Shown: positions 28,291 through 37,808 of the stretch, piece by piece
Layout of the letters: every line of letters begins with the position of its first letter
Numbering within the stretch: position 1 is the first letter of the stretch
Origin: Streptomyces venezuelae
Lineage (GTDB): Bacteria; Actinomycetota; Actinomycetes; Streptomycetales; Streptomycetaceae
Reading direction: 5' to 3'
NCBI RefSeq assembly: GCF_008642275.1
Contig: NZ_CP029189.1
Coordinates: 2,092,001 to 2,156,000 of the forward strand
DNA length: 64,000 nt
Made by a program: the position numbers and the translations under genes
The notes under the pieces: generated by a model
Database searches by the model: none
The model's input: only the letters and a program-made list of their open reading frames with translations
What the model was told of the DNA's origin: nothing

Positions 28291-28317
28291 TTCCCCCCGG
28301 ACGGTGTCCGGGGGGAA
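28291..28317. terminator. 12-bp hairpin between convergent genes
   Basis: TTCCCCCCGGAC (28291-28302) pairs with 28306-28317 around a 3-nt loop. It lies between the receiver-like gene (ends 28218) and the L,D-transpeptidase gene (ends 28336). Confidence 0.75.
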
Positions 28318-28335
28318 GGGCCGGCCCGGAGCGGT

Positions 28336-29583
28336 CTAGACGGTGGGACGCAGGCGGGCCTGGTCGACCGGGCTGCGGCCTTCCTGGGTGCCCTTGAGGA
28401 GGGCGCTGCCCTGGCGCCAGTCCTTCCAGTCCATGTTCCAGTCGCCGAAGCCGTTGCCGAAGACGTCCATGTCGTCGCCGATGCTGTTGACCACCTGGAC
28501 GATGTCGCCCTCGGTGATGTTTTCGTAGAACCAGGCGGCGTTGCCGGTGCTCATGCCGGTGCAGCCGTGGCTGACGTTCTCGTAGCCCTGGGAGCCGACG
28601 GACCACGGGGCGGCGTGGACGTATTCACCACTCCAGGTGACGCGGGTGGCGTAGTAGACGGGCAGGTTGTAGTACTCGCTGCCGCCGATGCCGACGGTGT
28701 CGCCGCGCATCTGTACGAAGTACTGCTTGCCCAGCACCACCTTGATGCCGTTACGGGTGGAGAAGCCGGGCTTTCCGGTGGTCACCGGAATGGTGTTGAT
28801 CACTTCTCCGTTGCGCTTGAACGTCAGGTAGTGCGACGAGGCGTCGGTGGTGACCTCGACCCGGTCCCCGATCTCCAGCTTCACCGGCTTGGCGACGGCT
28901 CCGTGGAGCTCGTCGGTGATCCTGACGCCCTCCAGGTTGCTCCGTACGGAGACGGCCGAGTTGGCGGGCCAGTAGTCCTTGGGCCGGTAGTGGAGGTTCT
29001 TGTCGTCCACCCAGTGCCAGGCGCCCTCGACTCCGGGCGGGGCGTCGACGACGAGGCCGCGTTCCACGATGGCGCGGGCGGCCTTGTCCTGGACGGGCTC
29101 GCTGAGTTCGGCGGTGATGGGCTGGCCGACGCCGTACTTGCCCTCGTCCGGGCCGAACTCGACCTTCAGGATCCCCTTGGACGGGGTGGTGTCGAAGGTG
29201 AGCGTGCGCTGCCCGGGGGCGCCCCGCTCGTCCTCGGTGCTCACGGTGACCGTGTAGCGGACGCCTGAGGCCATCGGGGTCGTGCTGTGCCAGCGGTCCC
29301 CCTTGGCGCTCAGTTCGCCCGCCAGGCGGCGGCCGTGGGTGTCCACGGCCAGCACGTCGGTGATCCGGCCGCCACCGCTCTTGGCGGTGATCTCCAGGGG
29401 CCGGTCGGGGTTCACGGGGCGGCTGCCGGCGCTCTGGTTGAAGGCGACCTGATCGCCCGCGTCGTACGGGCGGGCTGACAGCGGGTTCTTGTCGCCGGAC
29501 CCGCATGCGGTGGCGCCGGCCCCGAGGGACGCGACCAGCAGGGAGCAGCTGAGTACCGTCCAAAGACGCGGTGAGTGCTTCAT
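28336..29583 (-). CDS. L,D-transpeptidase lipoprotein (Ig-like domains + YkuD)
   Basis: 415 residues. It has a lipoprotein signal with lipobox GATAC (about Cys27), two Ig-like/BIg domains (about 50-240) and a C-terminal YkuD catalytic domain. The active-site motif is SHGCTGMSTGNAAWFY, matching the actinobacterial LdtMt2 pattern (catalytic Cys, with HAAPW upstream). It forms 3-3 crosslinks in peptidoglycan outside the membrane. ATG 29583 is the start because it opens directly on the signal peptide; the frame continues upstream to 29730 without meaning. The gene sits inside the cytochrome oxidase region. Confidence 0.92.
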   Translation of the reverse strand: MKHSPRLWTVLSCSLLVASLGAGATACGSGDKNPLSARPYDAGDQVAFNQSAGSRPVNPDRPLEITAKSGGGRITDVLAVDTHGRRLAGELSAKGDRWHSTTPMASGVRYTVTVSTEDERGAPGQRTLTFDTTPSKGILKVEFGPDEGKYGVGQPITAELSEPVQDKAARAIVERGLVVDAPPGVEGAWHWVDDKNLHYRPKDYWPANSAVSVRSNLEGVRITDELHGAVAKPVKLEIGDRVEVTTDASSHYLTFKRNGEVINTIPVTTGKPGFSTRNGIKVVLGKQYFVQMRGDTVGIGGSEYYNLPVYYATRVTWSGEYVHAAPWSVGSQGYENVSHGCTGMSTGNAAWFYENITEGDIVQVVNSIGDDMDVFGNGFGDWNMDWKDWRQGSALLKGTQEGRSPVDQARLRPTV

Positions 29584-29638
29584 GGAGCCAACGCTATGAA
29601 GATATGACAATTCCGGCGCGCGGGGTGACTGCAAACGA

Positions 29639-29675
29639 GGGGCCCGGGCCCTCCTGGAGGAGGTGCCCGGGCCCC
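29639..29675 (-). terminator. Hairpin after ctaF
   Basis: GGGGCCCGGGC (29639-29649) pairs with 29665-29675; the 15-nt loop itself contains CCTCC/GGAGG, giving a nearly continuous stem. It lies about 36 nt past the ctaF stop. Confidence 0.75.
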
Positions 29676-29710
29676 GGATGCGGCGCTGCGCGGCCGCGAA
29701 CGTGCTGCTG

Positions 29711-30109
29711 CTACTGGTTCTGGTTCTCACCGCGGTAGTACTCGTACACCCAGCCCCACAGGCCGATCATGATGATCGGGGCCGAGAAGTACATGAGCCA
29801 CCAGCCGAAGATGACGCCCATGAACGCGAGCGCACCGCCGATGCCCAGCGAGAGCGGCTGCCAGCTGTGCGGGGAGAAGAACCCCAGCTCGCCCGCCTCG
29901 TCGGCGACGTCGGCCTCCAGGTTGTCCTGGGCCATCTCGTCGACACGCTTGGCCGTGAAGGCCAGGTAGTAGCCGATCATGACGCTCAGGCCGAAGGCCA
30001 GGAAGAGCGCGGTGGTACCGACGGGCTCCTTCGACCACACGCCGTACACGACGGCCATGATCAGGATGAAGAAGGAGAGCCAGAGGAACATCTTGCCCTG
30101 GATCTTCAC
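29711..30109 (-). CDS. ctaF: Actinobacterial cytochrome c oxidase subunit IV
   Basis: 132 residues with four predicted TM helices (about 8-25, 32-52, 88-105 and 108-125). This is the small actinobacteria-specific fourth subunit of the aa3 oxidase. It opens [18 protein letters not shown] and ends [14 protein letters not shown]. It overlaps ctaD by 4 nt and is the last gene of the ctaC-ctaD-ctaF operon. It has no redox cofactor; its role is structural within the bc1-aa3 supercomplex. Confidence 0.93.
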   Translation of the reverse strand: MKIQGKMFLWLSFFILIMAVVYGVWSKEPVGTTALFLAFGLSVMIGYYLAFTAKRVDEMAQDNLEADVADEAGELGFFSPHSWQPLSLGIGGALAFMGVIFGWWLMYFSAPIIMIGLWGWVYEYYRGENQNQ

Positions 30110-31836
30110 TTGTCGGCCTCCTTGCCGCCGGTGACGGCCTTGGCGGCGACGCTGTGGTCCTCGAGGTGGTCGAGGGCCGCGATCTCAGGGTGGTGCAGGT
30201 CGAACGCCGGGGACTCGGAACGGATCCGCGGCAGGGTGAGGAAGTTGTGCCGCGGCGGCGGGCAGGACGTCGCCCACTCGAGCGAACGGCCGTAACCCCA
30301 CGGGTCGTCGACCTCGACCTTCTTGCCGTACTTGGCCGTCTTCCAGACGTTGTACATGAACGGCAGCATCGACAGGCCGAGCACGAACGAGCTGATCGTC
30401 GAGATCGTGTTCAGCGCGGTGAAACCGTCGGCGGCGAGGTAGTCCGCGTAACGACGCGGCATGCCCTCGGCTCCGAGCCAGTGCTGCACCAGGAAGGTGC
30501 CGTGGAAGCCGATGAACAGCGTCCAGAACGTCATCTTGCCGAGGCGCTCGTCCAGCATCTTGCCCGTGAACTTCGGCCACCAGAAGTGGAAGCCGGCGAA
30601 CATCGCGAACACCACGGTGCCGAAGACGACGTAGTGGAAGTGCGCGACGACGAAGTACGAGTCGGAGACGTGGAAGTCCATCGGGGGCGAGGCCAGGATG
30701 ACGCCGGTCAGACCACCGAAGGTGAAGGTGACCAGGAAGCCGATCGTCCAGAGCATCGGGGTCTCGAAGGACAGCGAGCCCTTCCACATGGTGCCGATCC
30801 AGTTGAAGAACTTCACACCGGTCGGTACCGCGATCAGGAAGGTCATGAAGGAGAAGAACGGCAGCAGCACACCGCCGGTGACGTACATGTGGTGGGCCCA
30901 CACGGTCACGGAGAGGCCGGCGATCGCGATCGTCGCGGCGATCAGGCCGATGTAGCCGAACATCGGCTTGCGGCTGAAGACCGGGATGATCTCGGAGACG
31001 ATTCCGAAGAACGGTAGCGCGATGATGTACACCTCTGGATGCCCGAAGAACCAGAAGAGGTGTTGCCACAGCAATGCGCCGCCGTTCGCGGCGTCGAACA
31101 CGTGCGAACCGAACTTGCGGTCGGCCTCCAGCGCGAAGAGCGCGGCGGCCAGCACCGGGAAGGCCAGCAGGACCAGGACACCGGTCAGCAGCACGTTCCA
31201 GGTGAAGATCGGCATGCGGAACATCGTCATGCCCGGAGCGCGCATGCAGATGATCGTGGTGATGAAGTTGACCGAACCGAGGATCGTGCCGAAGCCGGAG
31301 AAGGCCAGACCCATGATCCACATGTCGGCGCCGATGCCCGGTGAGCGGACGGCGTCCGACAGCGGGGAGTAGGCGAACCAGCCGAAGTCGGCGGCGCCGT
31401 TCGGCGTGACGAAGCCGGCCACCGCGATGGTCGAGCCGAAGAGGTACAGCCAGTACGCGAACATGTTCAGCCGCGGGAACGCCACGTCGGGCGCGCCGAT
31501 CTGCAGCGGCATGATCCAGTTGGCGAAGCCCGCGAAGAGCGGGGTGGCGAACATCAGCAGCATGATCGTGCCATGCATGGTGAACGCCTGGTTGAACTGC
31601 TCGTTCGACATGATCTGCGTGCCCGGACGAGCCAGCTCGGCGCGCATGAAGAGCGCCAGCAGACCGCCGATGATGAAGAACACGAACGACGTGACCAGGT
31701 ACATCGTGCCGATGGTCTTGTGGTCGGTCGTGGTCATCCACTTCACGACCACGTTGCCCGGCTGCTTGCGCCGTACCGGCAGCTCGTTCTCATACGAGTC
31801 GGCGGCGGCACCCTGGGATTCGTTGAGGATGCTCAC
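30106..31836 (-). CDS. ctaD: Cytochrome c oxidase subunit I
   Basis: 576 residues, 12 TM helices. Catalytic subunit reducing O2 at heme a3-CuB and pumping protons. Ligand motifs are visible: TMHGTIMLL (heme a), [17 protein letters not shown] (CuB His and cross-linked Tyr), AHHMYVTGG (CuB His pair) and [10 protein letters not shown] (hemes a3 and a). It is on the same strand and overlaps both ctaC and ctaF by 4 nt. Length and motifs are standard for an actinobacterial aa3 oxidase. Confidence 0.97.
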   Translation of the reverse strand: MSILNESQGAAADSYENELPVRRKQPGNVVVKWMTTTDHKTIGTMYLVTSFVFFIIGGLLALFMRAELARPGTQIMSNEQFNQAFTMHGTIMLLMFATPLFAGFANWIMPLQIGAPDVAFPRLNMFAYWLYLFGSTIAVAGFVTPNGAADFGWFAYSPLSDAVRSPGIGADMWIMGLAFSGFGTILGSVNFITTIICMRAPGMTMFRMPIFTWNVLLTGVLVLLAFPVLAAALFALEADRKFGSHVFDAANGGALLWQHLFWFFGHPEVYIIALPFFGIVSEIIPVFSRKPMFGYIGLIAATIAIAGLSVTVWAHHMYVTGGVLLPFFSFMTFLIAVPTGVKFFNWIGTMWKGSLSFETPMLWTIGFLVTFTFGGLTGVILASPPMDFHVSDSYFVVAHFHYVVFGTVVFAMFAGFHFWWPKFTGKMLDERLGKMTFWTLFIGFHGTFLVQHWLGAEGMPRRYADYLAADGFTALNTISTISSFVLGLSMLPFMYNVWKTAKYGKKVEVDDPWGYGRSLEWATSCPPPRHNFLTLPRIRSESPAFDLHHPEIAALDHLEDHSVAAKAVTGGKEADK

Positions 31837-32807
31837 AGTTTGTTCACTTCCGCATTCCGGGCCGGGTCGCTCTGCTGGATACCGGCCGGGAGGTAGCCGG
31901 TCTGACCCTTCTCCGCCAGATCCTTCAGGTACGCCCGGTAGTCCTCAGGGGAGACCACCTTGACGTTGAAGAGCATCCGGGAGTGGTCGACGCCGCAGAG
32001 CTCGGCACACTTGCCCATGAAGGTGCCGTATTCGGACGGGGTGACCTCGAAGACGTTGGTGTGGCCCGGAATGACGTCCTGCTTGAACAGGAACGGGACC
32101 ACCCAGAAGGAGTGGATCACGTCGTTCGACGACAGGATGAAGCGGACCTTCTCGCCCTTGGGGAGGACCAGGGTCGGACCCGGGTTGCCCGTCTGGGGGT
32201 TCCGGTCGCCCGGGACACCCTTCTGGTAGACGCCCTCGGCGCCCGCCGGGAAGTCCTTGGTGAAGCGGTCCGGGAGGGAGGCGAGCTCCTTCGGGACCGC
32301 GCCCGCCTTCGGGGTGGCCGCGTCACCGTCGACGTTCTCGACGTAGTTGAAGCCCCAGCTCCACTGGAAGCCGATCACGTTGATCGTGTGCGGCGGCTTC
32401 GGGGTGAGGGCCAGGAGCTTCGACTCGTCACGAGCGGTGAAGTAGAAGAGCACCGAGACGATGATCAGCGGGACCACGGTGTACAGCGCCTCGATGGGCA
32501 TGTTGTACCGGGTCTGCGCGGGGACCTCGATCTTCGTCCGGCTGCGCCGGTGGAAGATGACGCTCCAGATGATCAGGCCCCACACGAGGATGCCCGTGAC
32601 CAGCGCGGCCGCCCAGGATCCCTGCCACAGGGAGAGGATGCGCGGCGCCTCCTCGGTTACCGGAGTCGGCATTCCGAGGCGGGGGAAGTCTTTCCATGTA
32701 TACGAGCAACCAGTGGCGGTCGCCAGGACCACGCCCGCAGTCAGCGCCTGCAGCAGCTTCCGCCGCATCGGGCGCCGCGGCGAGCGGTCGGAGCCGTAGG
32801 GACTCAC
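31833..32807 (-). CDS. ctaC: Cytochrome c oxidase subunit II (CuA), lipoprotein
   Basis: 324 residues. A signal peptide with lipobox ATGC (about Cys32) is followed by two TM helices (about 62-82 and 108-128). The extracellular CuA domain has [11 protein letters not shown] (His) and [14 protein letters not shown] (two Cys, Glu, His, Met). It also carries the actinobacterial insertion around residues 165-215. GTG 32807 is preceded by GGAAGG about seven bases away; the frame runs further to 32912 but without an RBS. It heads the ctaC-ctaD-ctaF operon. Confidence 0.94.
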   Translation of the reverse strand: MSPYGSDRSPRRPMRRKLLQALTAGVVLATATGCSYTWKDFPRLGMPTPVTEEAPRILSLWQGSWAAALVTGILVWGLIIWSVIFHRRSRTKIEVPAQTRYNMPIEALYTVVPLIIVSVLFYFTARDESKLLALTPKPPHTINVIGFQWSWGFNYVENVDGDAATPKAGAVPKELASLPDRFTKDFPAGAEGVYQKGVPGDRNPQTGNPGPTLVLPKGEKVRFILSSNDVIHSFWVVPFLFKQDVIPGHTNVFEVTPSEYGTFMGKCAELCGVDHSRMLFNVKVVSPEDYRAYLKDLAEKGQTGYLPAGIQQSDPARNAEVNKL

Positions 32808-33090
32808 GTAGCGCCTTCCCGAGAGTCTCGGCCCGCGCGGCCGGCCGCGGCCGTGTTCGGGTCGGTCGCCGGCCCTGACGCAGGCAGGGGTTTGGATGTT
32901 TATGCGGACCAAACCCTACTGGACGCTATTTGGGGTCGCGCGGGGAGGGTGCCCAACGCGCCGCTACTGCCCCCGAAGGGATGGATCCGCCGTCCGGGGG
33001 ACGGCGCGAATGGCCCTGAATGGCGGGCTCCGGAGCACATCTGACGCCCCCTGACCTCGAACGCTCCGGGCCCCGAGTTAGCGTGACCGG

Positions 33091-34470
33091 ATGCCGTACT
33101 TCGACAGCGCGTCCGCCGCTCCCCTGCACCCCGTGGCCCGCCAGGCGTTGCAGGCCGCCCTGGACGAGGGCTGGGCCGATCCCGCCCGGCTCTACCGGGA
33201 GGGCAGGCGCGCCCGGCTGCTGCTGGACGCGGCGCGGGAGGCCGCAGCGGAGGCGGTGGGATGCCGGGCCGACGAGCTCGTGTTCACTCCTTCGGGGACG
33301 CACGCGGTTCACACGGGGGTGGCGGGTCTCCTCGCGGGGCGCCGGCGCGTCGGAAGTCATCTGGTCGTATCGGCGGTCGAACACAGTTCTGTATTGCACG
33401 CGGCCGAGGTGCACGAGGCGCGCGGCGGGTCGGTGACCGAGGTCCCGGTGGACCGGTGGGGCGCGGTCTCGTCCGCCGACTACGCGCAGGCGCTCGCCCC
33501 GCAGACCGCGCTCGCCTGCCTCCAGTCGGCCAACCACGAGGTGGGCACCGTCCAGCCGGTGGCCGAGGTGGCCGAGGTCTGCGGGGCGGCCGGGGTGCCG
33601 CTGCTGGTGGACGCGGCCCAGTCGCTGGGCTGGGGTCCGGTGGAGGGCGCCTGGTCCGTGCTGGCCGCGAGTGCGCACAAATGGGGCGGCCCGCCCGGAG
33701 TCGGCCTGCTGGCCGTCCGCAAGGGGGTGCGCTTCTCCCCCCAAGGCCCGGCGGACGAGAGGGAGTCGGGGCGTTCCCCCGGTTTCACGAACCTGCCCGC
33801 GATCGTGGCCGCGGCGGCCTCCCTGCGGGCCGTACGGGCCGAGGCGGACGCGGAGGCGGCCCGGCTGCGGGTCCTGGTGGACCGGATCCGGCGGCGGGTG
33901 GTGCGGCTGGTCCCGGACGTGGAGGTGGTGGGCGATCCGGAGCGGCGGCTGCCGCACCTGGTCACCTTCTCCTGCCTGTACGTCGACGGGGAGACCCTGC
34001 TGCACGAGCTGGACCGGGCCGGCTTCTCGGTCTCCTCGGGCTCCTCGTGCACGAGCTCCACGCTGACCCCCAGTCATGTGCTGCGGGCCATGGGTGTGCT
34101 GTCGGAGGGCAACGTACGGGTGTCCCTGCCGCCGGGGACTCCGGCGGAGGAGGTCAACGCGTTCCTGGAGGTGCTGCCGCGCGCGGTGGCGGACGTACGG
34201 GAACGGCTCGGCGTGGCGGAGCCGGCGGCGGTGGCGCCGGTGGCGGACTCCCTGGAGCTCGACGCGCTGGGACTGCGGTGTCCGCAGCCGGTGATCGAGC
34301 TGGCCCGGGCCATCGTGACGGTTCCGGTGGGCGGGACCGTCACGGTCGTCTCCGACGACGAGGTGGCCCGGCTGGACATCCCGGCGTGGTGCGCGATGCG
34401 GGGGCACGACTACCTGGGCGAAGCCCCCCGCCCCGCCGGCACCGCCTACACGGTCCGCCGAGCCACCTGA
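33091..34470 (+). CDS. Cysteine desulfurase fused to TusA sulfur-carrier domain
   Basis: 459 residues. Residues about 1-370 form a NifS/IscS-type desulfurase: PLP His in VSAVEHSSVLHAA, DAAQSLGW, Schiff-base Lys in SAHKWGGPPGVG and the catalytic Cys in SSGSSCTSS. The last 75 residues form a TusA domain with the CPxP motif in LELDALGLRCPQPVIELA. The persulfide could pass directly from the desulfurase Cys to the TusA Cys within one chain. It is divergent from ctaC, across 283 nt. The likely role is sulfur supply for Fe-S clusters or tRNA thiolation. The start ATG has a weak RBS. Confidence 0.92.
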   Translation: MPYFDSASAAPLHPVARQALQAALDEGWADPARLYREGRRARLLLDAAREAAAEAVGCRADELVFTPSGTHAVHTGVAGLLAGRRRVGSHLVVSAVEHSSVLHAAEVHEARGGSVTEVPVDRWGAVSSADYAQALAPQTALACLQSANHEVGTVQPVAEVAEVCGAAGVPLLVDAAQSLGWGPVEGAWSVLAASAHKWGGPPGVGLLAVRKGVRFSPQGPADERESGRSPGFTNLPAIVAAAASLRAVRAEADAEAARLRVLVDRIRRRVVRLVPDVEVVGDPERRLPHLVTFSCLYVDGETLLHELDRAGFSVSSGSSCTSSTLTPSHVLRAMGVLSEGNVRVSLPPGTPAEEVNAFLEVLPRAVADVRERLGVAEPAAVAPVADSLELDALGLRCPQPVIELARAIVTVPVGGTVTVVSDDEVARLDIPAWCAMRGHDYLGEAPRPAGTAYTVRRAT

Positions 34471-34779
34471 CCCCGCCGGGCCATCTTCAGCCTCGCCGGC
34501 GTTTGAGGCGCGGGGTCTGGGGCGGAGCCCCAGGGAACCCGGCTCCGCCGGGCACCGGGCTCCGCCCGGACCCTCCCCCAGCTACCGCTGGGAGGTGCCC
34601 CCTGCTCAAACGCCGGCGAGGCTAGAGGTGCCCGGCGCAGCCCGGAGAGGGGGTCCGGGCGGAGCCCGGGAAACGGAGAAAGGGCGGGGCGGGGAGAGCT
34701 CCGCGCAGCGGCGGCCCCACCAGGCTGTGCCCGGACCCGCCGCGGGGTCCGGGCGGAGCCCGAGCGGCTCAGGCCGGCG
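34471..34779. other. 309-nt repeat-filled convergent gap
   Basis: Between the desulfurase-TusA gene and the PfkB kinase. No gene. It holds the palindromic repeat copy 34489-34622 followed by GC-rich CCGGGCGGAGCCCGG-type inverted repeats (34648-34680 and 34738-34765). Confidence 0.65.
34489..34622. repeat. Palindromic intergenic repeat with inverted ends, copy 4
   Basis: AGCCTCGCCGGCGTTTGAG (34489-34507) recurs inverted at 34604-34622. The left 82 nt (34489-34570) are identical, in opposite orientation, to 55299-55380. The interior contains nested CCCCAG/CTGGGG and CCGGGC/GCCCGG hairpins. Confidence 0.85.
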
Positions 34780-35754
34780 TCACGCCAGGTGGGCCTGGAC
34801 CTCCGCCGCGGCCTCGTCGCCGTAGGCCTTGGTGAAGCGCTCCATGAAGTGGGCACGGGCCAGCGCGTACTCCTGGGTGCCCAGGGTCTCGATGACCAGC
34901 GTCGCGAGCATGCAGCCCAGCTGCGCCGCACGCTCCAGGCCGACGCCCCAGCCCAGACCGGTCAGGAATCCGGCGCGGAACGCGTCGCCGACGCCCGTCG
35001 GGTCGACCTTGGCCGTCTCCTCGGGGCAGCCGACCACGATCGGGGCCTCGCCGACGCGCTCGATCCGGACGCCGTTCGAGCCGAGGGTGGTCACGCGGGT
35101 GCCGACCTTCGACAGGATCTCCTCGTCGGTCCAGCCGGACTTCGACTCGATGAGGCCCTTCTCGTACTCGTTCGAGAAGAGGAACGTCGCGCCCTCCATC
35201 AGGGTGCGGATGTTGTCGCCGTCCATCCGGGCGATCTGCTGCGAGAAGTCGGCGGCGAAGGGGATCCCGCGCGTGCGGCACTCCTCGGTGTGGCGCAGCA
35301 TCGCCTCGGGGTCGTCCGCGCCGATCAGGACCAGGTCGAGTCCGCCCACCCGGTCGGCGACGGCCTTCAGCTCGATCAGCCGGGCCTCGCTCATCGCACC
35401 CGTGTAGAAGGAGCCGATCTGGTTGTGGTCGGAGTCCGTGGTGCACACGAAACGTGCGGTGTGCAGCACCTCGGAGATCCGGACGGACTCGGTGTCGACG
35501 CCGTGCCGGTCCAGCCAGGCGCGGTACTCGTCGAAGTCGGAGCCGGCGGCTCCGACCAGGATCGGGCGGCTGCCGAGCTGCCCCATGCCGAAGCAGATGT
35601 TCGGGCCGACACCGCCCCGCCGGACGTCGAGGTTGTCGACGAGGAAGGAGAGGGAGACCGTGTGCAGCTGGTCGGCGACCAGCTGGTCGGCGAAACGGCC
35701 GGGGAAGGTCATGAGGTGGTCGGTGGCGATGGAGCCGGTGACTGCGATGCGCAC
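34780..35754 (-). CDS. PfkB-family carbohydrate/nucleoside kinase, probable adenosine kinase (AdoK-like)
   Basis: 324 residues. Ribokinase fold: the N-terminal substrate region is VTGSIATDHL and GGVGPNICFGMGQLG, and the C-terminal catalytic signature is DPTGVGDAFRAGF with its Asp base and anion hole. It resembles the mycobacterial adenosine kinase, which also lies next to ctaC and an iron-sulfur carrier gene, so nucleoside phosphorylation is more likely than sugar phosphorylation; this rests on synteny and overall look. ATG 35754 is the start. Confidence 0.85.
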   Translation of the reverse strand: MRIAVTGSIATDHLMTFPGRFADQLVADQLHTVSLSFLVDNLDVRRGGVGPNICFGMGQLGSRPILVGAAGSDFDEYRAWLDRHGVDTESVRISEVLHTARFVCTTDSDHNQIGSFYTGAMSEARLIELKAVADRVGGLDLVLIGADDPEAMLRHTEECRTRGIPFAADFSQQIARMDGDNIRTLMEGATFLFSNEYEKGLIESKSGWTDEEILSKVGTRVTTLGSNGVRIERVGEAPIVVGCPEETAKVDPTGVGDAFRAGFLTGLGWGVGLERAAQLGCMLATLVIETLGTQEYALARAHFMERFTKAYGDEAAAEVQAHLA

Positions 35755-35885
35755 GGCGAGGACGCTCCTGCTGAGGACGGCGAGGGACAGTCAAAACTAC
35801 CCGGTAAGGAGCCCTGGGCTGTACCCCGGAAACTACCCCTTAGTAGGTCTTTCTTCGCGTGAGGTCCGATGCCTACGGTGCCTGC

Positions 35886-36125
35886 ATGACCTCTACCGAC
35901 GGTTTCGGCTGCTCCGAGTACACCGCCGACAAGCGCGGCGCGGAAGCCTCGCGCCGGCCAGGTTTCGCCCGCCTGCTGGGTGACTGCGCCCGGATGGCCC
36001 CGCACTGGGCGGTCCCGGCGGGACCCCGGCCGGCCCGCGTGACCCCTTCGCAGATCCACGGGATCAGCGTCCCCCCGGCCTCGGCACGGCTGATCGCCGC
36101 CACGTCCGTGTACGGGGACCAGTAG
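35886..36125 (+). CDS. Small hypothetical protein
   Basis: 79 residues if the ATG at 35886 is used (an in-frame upstream start exists at 35859). It is basic, with no membrane helix and no recognised motif; the middle part FARLLGDCARMAPHWAVP may be helical. It lies in the gap between the divergent PfkB kinase and the TM-anchored protein. Codon third positions are GC-rich as in real genes, but no convincing RBS is seen, so it is only a moderate candidate. Confidence 0.4.
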   Translation: MTSTDGFGCSEYTADKRGAEASRRPGFARLLGDCARMAPHWAVPAGPRPARVTPSQIHGISVPPASARLIAATSVYGDQ

Positions 36126-36196
36126 GAGGGAACCGGTTGCGCTCCCGGTCCGTCACACCCGCATCAGGTACGACGGACCGGTGAAGGAGCGATGCG

Positions 36197-37654
36197 GTGA
36201 CCAGCGAACGACCCGACGACACATCACGCGGCACACGGCGGCGGCCCGCCTGGGCCGTCGGCTCGATCGCGGCCGCCGTCCTGCTGGCGGGCGGCGGCAC
36301 CGCGTACTGGGCGTCGACCGCCTACGGCGACGGTGGATCGGGCCACCGTACGGCTGACAGTGCGGCCTCCGCGCCCCGCGACGCGGGAGACCCCTCGGGG
36401 CCGGGCATCGCGCCCGGGGAGCCCGATCCGTCCGGCGAAGGCGTGGTGTACCGGACCGACGTGAAGCTTCCGGAGGCCCCGGCCAAGGCGCCCGCGTACG
36501 CGCTGTCCGGCGAGATCACCTCGGCGGAGGTGGCCCGTCTCGCTGCGGCCCTGGGCCTGCCCGGCGAGCCGCGGCTGAACGGGGACGTCTGGGTGGCCGG
36601 GGAGGCCGCCGACGGCTCCGGGCCCCGGCTCACGGTGGCCCGTTCGGCGCCGGGGACGTGGAACTTCGCCCGCTTCCAGGCTCCGGTCGGCGGCGGCAGC
36701 GGCGCCGGGGACGACTGTGCGCGCGGCAAGGACACCTGTGGCCCGGCGACCCTGCCGCAGGACCCGGGGGCGAGTGCGGGCGGCGGGGCCGAGACGGGCA
36801 AGCCGGTGTCGGAGGAGGCCGCCAAGGCCGCGGCGGCCCCCGTGCTGGCCGCCGCGGGAGTGGAGGGGGCCAGGCAGGACGCCCGGATGAACCAGGGTTC
36901 GGTGCGGGTGGTGGCCGCCGACCCGGTGGTCGGCGGGCTGCCCACGCAGGGCTGGTCCACGAAGGTCAGCGTGGGCTCCGACGGCGCGGTGGTCGGGGCC
37001 AACGGGGAGCTGAAGGCCCCCGTACGGGCGGCCGACCAGCAGGTGGTCGGGGCCGTGGAGGCGCTGGCGCGGCTGAACGCGAGGTCGGGCGGCCGGGAGG
37101 GCAACCCCGAGCCCAGCGGATGCGCGAGCGCGGTCCCGCTGTCGGCGGACGTCCCGGCGGCCACGGACGCGGTGCCGTGCAACCCGGAGCCGCGGCCGAT
37201 GAAGCCCCCGCGGACGGAGACGGTGAAGGGCGCCGTGCTCGGGCTGGTTCCCGGCACGGTGAACGGGGCGCGGGGTCTGGTTCCGGCGTGGTTGTTCGAG
37301 GTGGCGGGGCAGGGCGGTGCGCCGGGCCACACGGTGGCGCAGCCTGCGGCGGCGCAGGAGAGCACCCCCGGTCCCGGGTCGAAGGACGCACGTACCGTGA
37401 CCGGGTTCTCGTACGCGGAGGCCGGCCGGAAGCTGACCGTGAACTTCTGGGCGGGTGCGTGCAGCACGTACGCGCTGGAGGCGAGGGAGTCGGCCGATTC
37501 GGTTGTCGTGAAGATCACGGACACCCCGAACAAGCCGGGTCAGGCCTGCATCATGCTGGCGCAGGAGATGTCCTTGACGGCGACGCTGGAGCAGCCGCTG
37601 GGCGACCGGAAGGTGATCGACGCGACCACGGGCAAGCCGATCCCCCGGCAGTGA
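36197..37654 (+). CDS. Membrane-anchored extracytoplasmic protein of unknown function
   Basis: 485 residues. Cytoplasmic basic start (TRRRPAWAV), a single TM helix (about 18-36), then a long extracytoplasmic region rich in Gly, Ala, Pro and Ser. Conserved-looking blocks include GEITSAEVARLAAALGLPG, PTQGWSTKVSVGSDGAVVG (beta-propeller/PepSY-like pattern) and the C-terminal ACSTYALEARESADSVVVK. Several Cys may pair. GTG 36197 follows AAGGAG. Likely a secreted sensor or inhibitor-type domain, but no family is recognised. Confidence 0.75.
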   Translation: MTSERPDDTSRGTRRRPAWAVGSIAAAVLLAGGGTAYWASTAYGDGGSGHRTADSAASAPRDAGDPSGPGIAPGEPDPSGEGVVYRTDVKLPEAPAKAPAYALSGEITSAEVARLAAALGLPGEPRLNGDVWVAGEAADGSGPRLTVARSAPGTWNFARFQAPVGGGSGAGDDCARGKDTCGPATLPQDPGASAGGGAETGKPVSEEAAKAAAAPVLAAAGVEGARQDARMNQGSVRVVAADPVVGGLPTQGWSTKVSVGSDGAVVGANGELKAPVRAADQQVVGAVEALARLNARSGGREGNPEPSGCASAVPLSADVPAATDAVPCNPEPRPMKPPRTETVKGAVLGLVPGTVNGARGLVPAWLFEVAGQGGAPGHTVAQPAAAQESTPGPGSKDARTVTGFSYAEAGRKLTVNFWAGACSTYALEARESADSVVVKITDTPNKPGQACIMLAQEMSLTATLEQPLGDRKVIDATTGKPIPRQ

Positions 37655-37709
37655 CCGGCCGTCCCCGGCAGTGACCGGCCGTCCCGGGCAGGGCCCGGTG
37701 CCGGTGTGC

Positions 37710-37757
37710 GACGAGGGCCCGCCCCCGGTCGGATGCGACCGGGGGCGGGCCCTCGTC
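37710..37757. terminator. Perfect 21-bp hairpin between convergent genes
   Basis: The arm 37710-37730 is exactly complementary to 37737-37757 across a 6-nt loop. It serves the membrane-anchored protein (ends 37654) and the convergent erpA (ends 37809). It is the longest perfect terminator stem in the window. Confidence 0.85.
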
Positions 37758-37808
37758 ATGCGTGCGTGCGGACCGGCCGGTGTTCAGGACCCGGCCGGAC
37801 GTTCAGGC

